Part shown: positions 22,084-30,713 of the stretch, piece after piece | Layout of the letters: each line of letters opens with the position of its first letter | Position numbering within the stretch: position 1 is the stretch's first letter | NCBI GenBank assembly: GCA_964442285.1 | Contig: CAYTZH010000003.1 | Coordinates: forward strand, 122,507 to 186,506 | Source of the DNA: CAYTZH01 sp964442285 | GTDB taxonomy: Bacteria > Myxococcota_A > UBA9160 > JAFDET01 | Direction: 5' to 3' | DNA length: 64,000 nt | Made by a program: the position numbers and the translations under genes | The notes under the pieces: generated by a model | What the model saw: the letters and a program-made list of their open reading frames with translations, nothing else | Told to the model about the DNA's origin: nothing | Databases searched by the model: none

Positions 22084-24258
22084 ATGAAGGCCGTCGTTCA
22101 GGACCTGAAGAGCGGAAAGATGCACGTCGGTGAGGTGCCGCCCCCGGCCCTGCGCCCGGGTGGGGTGCTGGTGCGGGTGCGGCGGTCCCTGATCAGCCTG
22201 GGCACCGAGCGCGCGGTCATCGAGCTCGCCAGGAAGGGCCCCCTGGGCAAGGCCCAGGACCGGCCCGACCTGGCCCGCAAGGTGATCAACAAGGCCCGCC
22301 AGGAGGGCTACTGGTCGACCTTCCAGGTGGTGCAGAACCTGCTCAACGCCCCGATCCCCCTGGGCTACTCCTGCGCCGGGGAGGTGCTGGCGGTGGGGGC
22401 GGGCGCCCCGGAGTTCCGGGTGGGCGATCGCGTGGCCTGCGCCGGGCTCAACTTCGCCAACCACGCCGAGGTGGACTACGTCCCCCGCAACCTGGCCGTG
22501 GTCATGCCCGAGGGCCTCGACTTCGACGCCGCCTGCTTCGTGGCGGTGGGCGCGGTGGCCCTGCAGGGCGTGCGCCTGGCGGAGATCTCCCTCGGCGATC
22601 GCGTTGTGGTGATGGGCCTCGGCATGGTGGGCCAGATCTGTGCGCAGCTCGCGCGCAGTGCGGGCGCGACGGTGATCGCCGTCGATCCGGACACCGGAAA
22701 GCACGCCGGCGTGCGCGCCCTGGGCGTCGACCACGTGGTGGGGGACGCCACCTCCCTGCAGGAGACGGTGAAGGAGCTCACCGACGGGGCCGGCGCCGAC
22801 GCCGTGCTGGTGTGCGCGGCGTCGAAGTCGAGCAAGCCCCTGTCGGACGCCGTCGAGGCCGCGCGCCTCAAGGGGCGGGTGGTCCTCGTCGGCGACGTGG
22901 GCATGAAGCTCGAGCGCCGGCCCTGGTTCGAGAAGGAGGTGGAGCTCGTGGTGAGCCGCTCCTACGGTCCAGGTCGCTACGACCCGGCCTACGAGGAGCG
23001 AGGCGTCGACTACCCGCTGCCCTACGTGCGCTGGACCGAGCGACGCAACATGATGTCGTTCCTGGAGCTGCTGGCGCGGGGCGACGTGCGGGTGGACCCG
23101 CTCATCACCCACCGGGTACCCATCGACGAGGCCCAGCGGGCCTACGAGATCGTCACCGGCGAGCGGGCGGAGCCGGCGGTGGCCATCGTGCTCACCTACG
23201 AGGACGGCGCCCCGCCCCCCACCCGGGTGCCCCTCCAGCCCGGCCGGCCCCGGGAGCTCGCCCGCGACACGGTCCGCCTGGGCGTGATCGGCGCCGGCCA
23301 GTTCGCCCAGGGCGTCCTGCTGCCCGCCTTCAAGAAGCAGGAGGGGGTGGCGTTCCAGTCGTTCTGCACGGCCTCGGGCTTCACGAGCCGCGCCGTGGCC
23401 GAGCGCTACGGCGCCCGCGCCTGCACCAGCGATCCCGCGGAGGTGATCGGGGATCCGGCGGTGGACGCGGTGATCATCGCCACGCGCCACGATCAGCACG
23501 CGCCCCTCGCGCTGGAGGCCCTGCGGCGCGGCAAGGCCGTGTTCGTGGAGAAGCCCCTGGCCCTGAACCCCGAGCAGCTCGAGGAGCTCGTCAAGCTCGC
23601 CCGGGAGCAGGGCCCGCCGCGGCTCGCGGTGGGATTCAACCGGCGCTTCTCGCCTCTGGCCGTCGAGTGCCGGGCGTTCTTCGCCGACCGCCAGGAGCCG
23701 CTCTCGGTGGCCTATCGGGTGAACGCCGGCACGTTCCCCCCGGAGACCTGGGTCTTCGACCCGGAGGTGGGGGGCGGCCGCGTCGTGGGCGAGGCCTGCC
23801 ACTTCGTCGACACCATCTCCTTCCTCACGGACTCGGTCCCGGTGCGGGTCTTCGCCGAGTCGCTGGCGCCCCCCGGCGAGGGCGCGCCCCACCGGGACAG
23901 CGTCGTGATCCAGCTGCGCATGGCCGACGCCTCCGTCGGCACGCTGCACTACCTGGCGAACGGCGATCCCTCCCTGCCCAAGGAGTACTTCGAGGTCTTC
24001 GGCGCCGGGCGCTGCGCCCTGCTCGACAACTACCGCCGGCTCACGATGCACCGCGCCAATCGTCGCCGCCGTCACCGGCTGCTGAACCAGGCCAAGGGCT
24101 TCCCCCAGGAGGCGGCGGCCTTCGTGGCGGCGGTGCGCAGCGGCGATCCCATGCCCATCGACTTCGCGTCGCTGGTCGCGACGACCCGGGCCACCTTCGC
24201 CGTCCAGCGCAGCCTCGAGTCCGGCGGTCCGGTCGTGCTCGAGCCCTTCGAGGCCTGA
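22084..24258 (+). CDS. Fused zinc-type dehydrogenase / Gfo-Idh-MocA oxidoreductase
   Basis: A 724-residue two-domain protein. Residues 1-385 form a medium-chain dehydrogenase (SCAGEVLAVG, VMGLGMVGQICAQLA for NAD(P) binding); the catalytic zinc ligands are not obvious. Residues 395-724 form a Gfo/Idh/MocA sugar oxidoreductase with the Rossmann start LGVIGAGQFAQGV and the signature EKPLALNPEQ that carries the catalytic lysine. Such bi-domain oxidoreductases recur in surface polysaccharide loci beside heparinase-like and AsnB genes, where they probably act on an NDP- or polymer-bound sugar. An unusual intergenic 127 bp separates it from the FemAB gene; a GGGGAGGAA site precedes the ATG. Confidence 0.87.
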   Translation: MKAVVQDLKSGKMHVGEVPPPALRPGGVLVRVRRSLISLGTERAVIELARKGPLGKAQDRPDLARKVINKARQEGYWSTFQVVQNLLNAPIPLGYSCAGEVLAVGAGAPEFRVGDRVACAGLNFANHAEVDYVPRNLAVVMPEGLDFDAACFVAVGAVALQGVRLAEISLGDRVVVMGLGMVGQICAQLARSAGATVIAVDPDTGKHAGVRALGVDHVVGDATSLQETVKELTDGAGADAVLVCAASKSSKPLSDAVEAARLKGRVVLVGDVGMKLERRPWFEKEVELVVSRSYGPGRYDPAYEERGVDYPLPYVRWTERRNMMSFLELLARGDVRVDPLITHRVPIDEAQRAYEIVTGERAEPAVAIVLTYEDGAPPPTRVPLQPGRPRELARDTVRLGVIGAGQFAQGVLLPAFKKQEGVAFQSFCTASGFTSRAVAERYGARACTSDPAEVIGDPAVDAVIIATRHDQHAPLALEALRRGKAVFVEKPLALNPEQLEELVKLAREQGPPRLAVGFNRRFSPLAVECRAFFADRQEPLSVAYRVNAGTFPPETWVFDPEVGGGRVVGEACHFVDTISFLTDSVPVRVFAESLAPPGEGAPHRDSVVIQLRMADASVGTLHYLANGDPSLPKEYFEVFGAGRCALLDNYRRLTMHRANRRRRHRLLNQAKGFPQEAAAFVAAVRSGDPMPIDFASLVATTRATFAVQRSLESGGPVVLEPFEA

Positions 24259-24265
24259 GCCCTCC

Positions 24266-26170
24266 GTGTGCGGCATCTGCGGCCACGTGGGGATCCGGCA
24301 CGAGGGTCTCCTCGAGGAGATGACCGCCGCCCTGGCCCACCGGGGTCCGGACGACGCCGGCCTGCTCCGGGACGGCGACGCCGGCCTGGGCCATCGGCGC
24401 CTGTCCATCATCGACGTCTCCGGCGGGCACCAGCCCATCGAGAACGAGGACGGCAGCGCGGCCCTCGTGGCCAACGGCGAGATCTACAACTTCCGCGAGC
24501 TGCGCGAGGAGCTCCTCGGCCGCGGGCACCGTTTCCGCACCGAGTCGGACTCGGAGGTGATCCTCCACCTGTGGGAGGAGGAGGGCGCCGCCTGCGTGCG
24601 TCGGCTGAACGGCATGTTCGCCTTCGCGATCTGGGATCGGCGCACGCGCACGCTGCTGCTGGCCCGCGACCGCCTGGGCATCAAGCCCCTCTACTACGCC
24701 ACGCTGCCCGACGGCGGCCTGGTCTTCGCCTCGGAGCTGAAGGCGCTGCTGCGCTGCGGGGCGCTACCGGTGGAGCTCGATCCCGGCGCCGTCCTCGACT
24801 ACCTGGGCCTGCGCTACGTGCCGGGCCCCGGGAGCCTCCTGCGCGGCGTGAAGAAGCTCCCGGCCGCCCACGTGGCCGAGCTCTCCCGGGGCCGGCTCCG
24901 CCTGGAGCGCTACTGGGAGCCGCCCTACCACACGGGTCCCTTTCGCGGCGACACAAGGGAGTGGCTCGAGGGATTCGGCGAGGCCTTCGAGCGCAGCATT
25001 CGACGTCGTCTGGTGTCGGACGTGCCGCTCGGCGCCTACCTCTCGGGAGGCGTCGACTCCGGCGCGATCGTCGCGACCATGGCGCGCCTGGCCTCGGAGC
25101 CGGTGCGCACCTTCACGGTGGGCTTCGACTTCGCCCACGACGAGCTGGAGCCGGCGGCGGCCACGGCCCGGGCGCTCGGCTGCCGGCACACGGAGATCGC
25201 CTGCCGGGCGGAGGACGTGGGCCTGCTGCCCGAGATCGTCTGGCACCTGGACGAGCCGATCGGTGACGCCATCGTGGTGCCCATGTTCCAGCTCGCCCGC
25301 GAGGCGAAGAAGCACGTGAGCGTGATCCTCGCCGGCGAGGGCGCCGACGAGACCCTGGGCGGCTACCTGTTCCACAAGGTGCTGCTCTGGGGCACCCGGG
25401 TGGGCGGCGCGATCCCGCGCGCCGTCCGGCAGGGGGTGCTGCTGCCGCTCCTGCGGGCCACGCCCGCCGGGCTCCTGAACCTGGGCTTCCAGTACCCGGC
25501 CGACCTGGGAGAGCGCGGCAAGCAGAAGCTCCTCGACCTGCTGCCGCTGCTCGAGCCCGCGTCGCTGGCCCGGGCCTATCGACACTTGATCTCGCTGTTC
25601 GACGCCCGCGACCTGGCGGGGCTGCTCTCGCCGGAGCTCGCCGCGGCGGCGCCGGCCACCCCACCCGAGCCGGCCCGGACCGAGGGCCCCCTGCTGAACC
25701 GCGCCCTGGACCTCCAGTTCGCCCATTGGCTGCCCGACGACATCCTCATGAAGCAGGACAAGGTCTCCATGGCCCACGCGGTGGAGGTGCGGGTGCCCTT
25801 CCTCGATCACGAGCTGGTCGAGTACGCTCTGTCCATGCCCCCCTCGCTCAAGGTGCGGGGGCTCGCGTCGAAGTGGATCCTGCGCCGCCACGCGCGCGAC
25901 CTGCTGCCGCCGCGGGCCGCCTCCCGGAGGAAGATGCCCTTCTACACGCCCGTGGAGCGCTACCTGGCCCAGCCGGTCTTCGTGGACCTGCTGGACGACC
26001 TGCTCTCGGAGCGCGCGGTGCGGGAGCGGGGTGTGTTCCGACCCGACGCCGTGGGACGCCTGCGCGACTCGGTCCGCGGCGGGGAGTTCGTGATGGCCAA
26101 GCAGCTGATGAGCCTGATGATCCTCGAGCTCTGGTGTCGGATGGCCGTGGACCGCCGGGGGGTGGCATGA
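24266..26170 (+). CDS. Asparagine synthase-type glutamine amidotransferase (AsnB family)
   Basis: A 634-residue class II amidotransferase. Cys2 is the glutaminase nucleophile (after GTG-initiated Met: CGICGHVG). Residues 40-200 hold ALAHRGPDDAG, LGHRRLSIIDV and NGEIYNF. The synthase half has the PP-loop SGGVDS at 260-265. A free-standing asparagine synthase is possible, but inside a glycan operon AsnB homologues usually amidate a carboxyl group on a sugar (uronic acid to uronamide) or an acyl substituent. It begins 8 nt after the fused oxidoreductase gene and ends in ATGA, overlapping the GT2 gene. Confidence 0.88.
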   Translation: MCGICGHVGIRHEGLLEEMTAALAHRGPDDAGLLRDGDAGLGHRRLSIIDVSGGHQPIENEDGSAALVANGEIYNFRELREELLGRGHRFRTESDSEVILHLWEEEGAACVRRLNGMFAFAIWDRRTRTLLLARDRLGIKPLYYATLPDGGLVFASELKALLRCGALPVELDPGAVLDYLGLRYVPGPGSLLRGVKKLPAAHVAELSRGRLRLERYWEPPYHTGPFRGDTREWLEGFGEAFERSIRRRLVSDVPLGAYLSGGVDSGAIVATMARLASEPVRTFTVGFDFAHDELEPAAATARALGCRHTEIACRAEDVGLLPEIVWHLDEPIGDAIVVPMFQLAREAKKHVSVILAGEGADETLGGYLFHKVLLWGTRVGGAIPRAVRQGVLLPLLRATPAGLLNLGFQYPADLGERGKQKLLDLLPLLEPASLARAYRHLISLFDARDLAGLLSPELAAAAPATPPEPARTEGPLLNRALDLQFAHWLPDDILMKQDKVSMAHAVEVRVPFLDHELVEYALSMPPSLKVRGLASKWILRRHARDLLPPRAASRRKMPFYTPVERYLAQPVFVDLLDDLLSERAVRERGVFRPDAVGRLRDSVRGGEFVMAKQLMSLMILELWCRMAVDRRGVA

Positions 26171-27183
26171 GTGTCGACGTCTCGGTCGTCTGCCCGTTCT
26201 TCAACGAGTCCCAGATCCTGGAGCAGGCGATCCGAGCCCTCTTGAAGTCGCTCTCCGAGCTCGACCGGGAGTGGGAGCTGATCGTGGTGGACGACGGCTC
26301 CACCGACGGCTCCGGCGAGATCGCAGCCCGGGTGGCCAAGGACCACCCGGCGCTGCGCGTGCTGGGCTATCCCCAGAACCGCGGTCGCGGTCACGCCCTG
26401 CGCACGGGCATCGCCGCGGCCCGGGGCGCCGTGGTGGTCACCACCGAGATCGACCTGTCCTGGGGCGAGCGCATCGTGCACGACCTGGTGGCCGCCATGG
26501 ACGCCGACCCCGGCGCCGACATGGTGGTGGCCAGCCCCAACCTGCCCGGCGGGGGCTACCGCAACGTGCCCTGGAAGCGCGTCTTCCTCTCCCGTCTGGG
26601 CAACCGCATCATCCGCATGGGTGTCTCGCGCGCCGCCACCATGAACACGGGCATGACCCGTGCCTACCGGCGCGCGGCGATCCAGTCGCTGCCGCTCTTC
26701 GAGGACGGCAAGGAGTTCCACCTGGAGGTGATCCTGAAGGCCGGCGCCTTCGGCTTCCGGATCCGGGAGATCCCGGCCTGGCTCGAGTGGAAGGAGTACA
26801 AGCACAGCGGCCAGCGGGTGGCGCGCAAGAGCTCCTCCAAGGTGAATCGGCTGATCGTCTCCCACAGCGTGTTCAGCCTCTTCGCCAACCCGGTGCGCTA
26901 CGTGCTGCCCCTGGCCCTGGCCACCGCCGGCCTGGGCGTGGTGGCGATCGGCCTCGCCGCGGTGTTCATGGTGGTGGGGATCACCGCCGCCTACACCGCC
27001 CTGGTGGGCTTCTCCCTGATCATCCTGGCGATGATCCTCTTCGTGCTGGGCGTGGTGGCGCGCCAGGGCAACATGATCCAGCACGAGCTGTGGACCCTGC
27101 AGCGCATGCAGCTGGACCGGCCCGCCGAGCCAGCCCGCGCGCAGCGGTCTCCCGACCGCCCGGAGGAACGGGGCCCGGCGTGA
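26167..27183 (+). CDS. GT2-family glycosyltransferase, membrane-anchored
   Basis: A 338-residue protein: an N-terminal GT-A domain (SVVCPFFNES, VVDDGSTDGSGE, NRGRGHALRTGI, then TTEIDLSWG, which takes the place of the DXD motif) and two C-terminal transmembrane segments (about residues 235-290). This is the layout of dolichyl/polyprenyl-phosphate sugar synthases, so it may make the lipid-linked donor for the GT-C enzyme at 17123. Overlaps the AsnB gene (ATGA). Confidence 0.87.
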   Translation: MSVDVSVVCPFFNESQILEQAIRALLKSLSELDREWELIVVDDGSTDGSGEIAARVAKDHPALRVLGYPQNRGRGHALRTGIAAARGAVVVTTEIDLSWGERIVHDLVAAMDADPGADMVVASPNLPGGGYRNVPWKRVFLSRLGNRIIRMGVSRAATMNTGMTRAYRRAAIQSLPLFEDGKEFHLEVILKAGAFGFRIREIPAWLEWKEYKHSGQRVARKSSSKVNRLIVSHSVFSLFANPVRYVLPLALATAGLGVVAIGLAAVFMVVGITAAYTALVGFSLIILAMILFVLGVVARQGNMIQHELWTLQRMQLDRPAEPARAQRSPDRPEERGPA

Positions 27184-28034
27184 GCGATGCAGCCGCGCGG
27201 CCGCCCGCCGTCGTGCACGTGGACCTGGACGGCGCCGCCGACATCTTCCGCGTGCACGGCTGGCCGTGGCGCGGGGGCGACGACGATCCCCTCTTCGATC
27301 GCGGCCTGCCCGCCCTGCTCGACTTCCTGGACGCGGAGGGCGTGCGCGCCACGCTCTTCGCCATCGCCCGGGCCCTGGAGCGTCCGGACCGGCTGCGCCG
27401 CCTGCGGGAGGCCGTGGACCGCGGACACCGGATCGCGTCGCATACGATCACCCACCGACCCCTGCTGAGCCTGTCGCCGGCGGAGCGCCGGGCGGAGATC
27501 GGCGACAGCCGCAAGCGCATCGAGGACGCCCTGGGCCAGCCCGTCGACGGCTTCCGAGCGCCCGACTTCGCCATCGATCGCGCGACCCTCGAGATGGTGG
27601 CCGAGGCGGGCTACGCCTGGGACTCGTCGCTTCTGCCGGGCTTCCGGGGCCAGGGCTTCGACGCCGTCCCGGCCGTGCCCCACCGGGCGCTTCCCGACCA
27701 CGACCTGCTCGAGCTGCCGATGCCCGATGCGTCGCCGCTCCCGGTGCCCTTCCATCCGAGCTACAGCCTCGTGCTGGGGCCCGCCTGGTTCCGCCTCGGC
27801 CTGGCGCGCTTCCGGCGCACGGGCGCGCCCCTGGTGCTGCTCTTCCACCTGACCGACGTGGGCGAGGGCCTGCCGCGCTCGCTCACCCCGAGCTGGCGCT
27901 CGCGCTTCTTCACGCTCTCCTGGCTGTCGGCGGCGGCCAAGCGACGCCGCTGCGGCAGCATGCTCGCCCGGGTCCGCCGCCACTACGAGCTGGTGGAGAC
28001 GCCGGCGCTCGTCGCCCGCTGCGGGGCCGCATGA
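27180..28034 (+). CDS. Polysaccharide deacetylase (NodB-like)
   Basis: A 284-residue carbohydrate esterase family 4 protein. Motif 1 appears as HVDLDGAAD with an Asp; motif 2 as SHTITH, the metal-binding HxxxH; GFRAPDF is motif 3. It would remove N- or O-acetyl groups from a polysaccharide. No signal peptide is visible, so it may act on a cytoplasmic precursor or be secreted by an unseen route. GTGA overlap with the GT2 gene and ATGA overlap with the next gene show it is an operon member. Confidence 0.86.
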   Translation: MSDAAARPPAVVHVDLDGAADIFRVHGWPWRGGDDDPLFDRGLPALLDFLDAEGVRATLFAIARALERPDRLRRLREAVDRGHRIASHTITHRPLLSLSPAERRAEIGDSRKRIEDALGQPVDGFRAPDFAIDRATLEMVAEAGYAWDSSLLPGFRGQGFDAVPAVPHRALPDHDLLELPMPDASPLPVPFHPSYSLVLGPAWFRLGLARFRRTGAPLVLLFHLTDVGEGLPRSLTPSWRSRFFTLSWLSAAAKRRRCGSMLARVRRHYELVETPALVARCGAA

Positions 28035-29701
28035 CGCCCTCCGCGCCCGCCGACACCTACGCCGCGCTCCTGCTGGCCCGGGCGCCCGGGGTGCTCGGGC
28101 TCGTGGATCGGGAGCCGCTCTCCCCCACGGCGGGCTGCTGCGACCGCACCTGGTGGGCGTGGAAGTTCACCGACTTCCCGGCGCCGCGCTTCCAGGAGGC
28201 CGTCTTCTTCCTCGCCTACCTGTGGGCGACCCCCCTGCCGGGCGGGCGCTACCGCGGCAACGCCCGCCTGCTGGACTGGATCGGCCTCGCCCTCGACTGG
28301 TGGGTGGGACGCCAGCACGCCGACGGGAGCTTCGACGAGGCCTATCCCTTCGAGCGCTCCCTGGCGGCCACGGCCTTCACCAGCTTCTACGTCGCCGAGG
28401 CGCTCGCGCTGCTGGGCGAGCAGGTGCCGGTCGGACCGCGAGAGCGGGCTCGGGCCGCGGTCGCCCGGGCCGGCGCCTGGCTGTGTCGCAACGATGAGAC
28501 CCACGGCCTGCTCTCGAACCACCTGGCGGCCGCGGCCGCGGCCTGCCAGCACGCCTTCCGGGTGGGGGGCGACGCCGCCTGCGAGATGCGCTCCCGCCAC
28601 TTCGTGGAGCGCATCCTCGCCCACCAGTCGGAGGAGGGCTGGTACCGGGAGTACGAGGGGGCCGATCCGGGCTACCAGACCCACGGCAGCTTCTACCTGG
28701 CCCGCCTGCTCGAGCTGGGGGGAGACCCGCGCCTCTCCGGCTCGCTCGCGCGGGCCACCCGCTTCCTGGCCCACTTCGTCCACCCCGACGGCAGCCTGGG
28801 CGGCGAGTACGCCAGCCGCAACACGCAGACCTGCTACCCCGCGGCCTTCGAGATGCTGGCGCCGCACTCGGCCGAGGCGGCCTGGATCGCCGAGAGCCAG
28901 CGCCCGCGGCTCGCGGCGTCGGCGGCGGCCGGCATCGGTGCGGTGGACGCCTGGAACCTCTTCCCCATGCTCAACAACCTGGTCTTCGCCCACCGGGCCG
29001 TCGCCGCGCCCGGCTGGAAGCCCGCAGCGCCCCGGGAGCCCGCGCCGGAGCCCGGCGAGCTCCACTTCCCCGAGGCGGGACTCCTGCGGATCCGGCGCCC
29101 CGCCTACGACGCGGTGGTGTCGCTCCACAAGGGCGGCGTCGTCAAGGCGTGGGACCGGCGGGCGGGGCGGCTCGTGCTCTCCGACTGCGGCTTCGTGGCG
29201 CGGAGTGCGTCGGGCGGGCTGCTCACCACGGCCTACTACGACGGCGAGCGCGAGAGCCGGCTCGGCGCCGAGGGCGCGGACGTCTCGGGCGGCGCGGTCC
29301 GGATCTCCCGGCCCACCTTCGATCCGCTCCGCTTCGGCGCCTTCCGCGCCTTCAGCATCAGCCTCGGCCGCTTCCCGTGGGTCGCCCGCTGGCTGAAGCA
29401 GCTGCTGGTCCACGTGCTGGTGTACCGCCGGGGTCGGATCGACCTCTCCCACGCGCGGTCGATCGCCTGGGACGAGCGCTCGCTCCGCATCGTGGACCGC
29501 GTGCGCTCCTCGGCACTCCTGACCCGGCTGGTCCGGGCCGACCGCTTCGCCGCCGTCCACATGGGCTCCTCGCGCTACTTCGTCGACGGCGATCTGGAGC
29601 CCCCCGACACCCCCGACGCCGAGACGATCGACACGAGCCGGCTCGGCCAGGGCGTGGAGCTCCGGCGGGAGGTCGCCTTCCCGGAGCTCCCGACGTCCTG
29701 A
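28031..29701 (+). CDS. Alpha/alpha-toroid protein, possibly heparinase/alginate lyase-like
   Basis: A 556-residue protein. The first 330 residues are helical hairpins with repeated aromatic/His-rich phrases (WWVGRQHADGSFDEAYP, FYVAEALALL, SNHLAAAAAACQHA, YREYEGADPGYQTHGSFYLA), the pattern of an alpha/alpha-toroid. The C-terminal 200 residues are beta-rich (SLHKGGVVKAWDRR, FVARSASGGLLTTAYY), matching the beta-sandwich of heparinase II/III and alginate-lyase families. The role, lyase or epimerase-like trimming, is inferred only from fold and from the usual company of fused oxidoreductases. No signal peptide. Last gene of the run; it abuts the opposing EamA gene. Confidence 0.72.
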   Translation: MTPSAPADTYAALLLARAPGVLGLVDREPLSPTAGCCDRTWWAWKFTDFPAPRFQEAVFFLAYLWATPLPGGRYRGNARLLDWIGLALDWWVGRQHADGSFDEAYPFERSLAATAFTSFYVAEALALLGEQVPVGPRERARAAVARAGAWLCRNDETHGLLSNHLAAAAAACQHAFRVGGDAACEMRSRHFVERILAHQSEEGWYREYEGADPGYQTHGSFYLARLLELGGDPRLSGSLARATRFLAHFVHPDGSLGGEYASRNTQTCYPAAFEMLAPHSAEAAWIAESQRPRLAASAAAGIGAVDAWNLFPMLNNLVFAHRAVAAPGWKPAAPREPAPEPGELHFPEAGLLRIRRPAYDAVVSLHKGGVVKAWDRRAGRLVLSDCGFVARSASGGLLTTAYYDGERESRLGAEGADVSGGAVRISRPTFDPLRFGAFRAFSISLGRFPWVARWLKQLLVHVLVYRRGRIDLSHARSIAWDERSLRIVDRVRSSALLTRLVRADRFAAVHMGSSRYFVDGDLEPPDTPDAETIDTSRLGQGVELRREVAFPELPTS

Positions 29702-30610
29702 CTAGCCGAAGAGCACCGCCAGGATGCCCGCGGCGATGAGCGCCACGCCGGGGAGCTGGCGGCGGACGTCGGCCTCCTTCCAGACCACGAGCGCCAGGGC
29801 GACCGCGAGCAGGGCCTCGATCTGCCCCACCGCCTTGACGTAGGCGACGAGCGTCAGCGAGTAGGCCCAGAACCAGCACAGGCTGCCGGCGAAGCCGGCG
29901 GCGCCGATGCCGAGCATGCGTCGCCAGTGGGGTCGCACGAGGCGGAACTGCTCGCGCTGGCGCAGGGCGAGCCAGCCCGACAGGATGGCCACCTCGATCC
30001 AGGTGGTGTGGAAGAGCGTGTTCACCGCGGCGACGAAGCGGTCGTCGTCCACCCAGGGATTGGCGGCGGCGAAGGCCTCGTTGGCGAACTTCAGGGCGAA
30101 GCCCGCGGCCACCAGCAGGAGCGCGCAGACCAGGGCAAGCCCTGCGCCCAGGTCGAAGTGGAAGGCGCGCCGCCAGCCCTCGGGCCCCCGGCTCCGGCCC
30201 AGGTTGAGGACCAGCACGCCCGCGCCGCAGACGACGATGCCCGCCCAGCCCAGGGGCGTGGGGGCCTCGTCGAAGAGCGCCACACCCACCAGGCCCGTGA
30301 AGACCAGCTCGAGCTTGTGCAGCACGATCGACTCGGCGAAGTTGGCGCGCTGGAAGGCGGCCACCAGCGCCACGTTGCCGAGCAGCTGGGTGATCCCGGT
30401 GAGTGCGCACAGGCCCAGGTAGGCCGGCGTGAGGCGGGGCGCCTGGGTGGCGGCGGTGACGGCGGCCGCCAGCGCCGTCGAGAAGGGCAGGTTGAAGGCG
30501 AAGCGCGACCAGCTGTTCAGGGCCGGCGAGATCCGGCCCGCGAGGCTGCGCGCCAGGGCGTTCCGCGTCGTCTGGAAGGTGCCCGCCGCCAGCGAGAGCT
30601 CGACCCACAT
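29702..30610 (-). CDS. EamA/DMT-family membrane transporter
   Basis: A 302-residue protein with about ten transmembrane helices in two EamA halves (for example LVALFDEAPTPLGWAGIVVCG and the second half LVAYVKAVGQIEALLAVALALVVWKE, each ending with the family's short amphipathic turn). The substrate is unknown; it could be an exporter of metabolites or, because of its position next to the glycan genes, handle a lipid-linked sugar as ArnEF-like EamA proteins do. Its stop abuts the toroid gene stop on the other strand (TGACTA). Divergent from the KAS III cassette. Confidence 0.82.
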   Translation of the reverse strand: MWVELSLAAGTFQTTRNALARSLAGRISPALNSWSRFAFNLPFSTALAAAVTAATQAPRLTPAYLGLCALTGITQLLGNVALVAAFQRANFAESIVLHKLELVFTGLVGVALFDEAPTPLGWAGIVVCGAGVLVLNLGRSRGPEGWRRAFHFDLGAGLALVCALLLVAAGFALKFANEAFAAANPWVDDDRFVAAVNTLFHTTWIEVAILSGWLALRQREQFRLVRPHWRRMLGIGAAGFAGSLCWFWAYSLTLVAYVKAVGQIEALLAVALALVVWKEADVRRQLPGVALIAAGILAVLFG

Positions 30611-30669
30611 GTCCCCGAGGTAGCGCAGGCTTCGGCAGCGGCCGGCCGGCCCGCCCCTTGACCCAAAGA

Positions 30670-30682
30670 TGACTTTGAGTCA
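30670..30682. promoter_or_regulatory. Inverted repeat TGACT-TTG-AGTCA, possible operator
   Basis: Perfect 5-bp arms around TTG in the divergent interval between the EamA gene (start 30610) and the KAS III gene. It lies 31 nt before the ATG at 30714 and overlaps the first alternative ATG at 30669, where a regulator would block transcription. Confidence 0.3.
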
Positions 30683-30713
30683 CAACCTCTGGGAATCGGC
30701 AGAGGGGGGTCCG

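Noticed and set aside
30669..30713. ATG 30669 as start of the KAS III gene
   Set aside because: It lacks a ribosome-binding site and lies within the inverted repeat; ATG 30714 follows GAGGGGGG.
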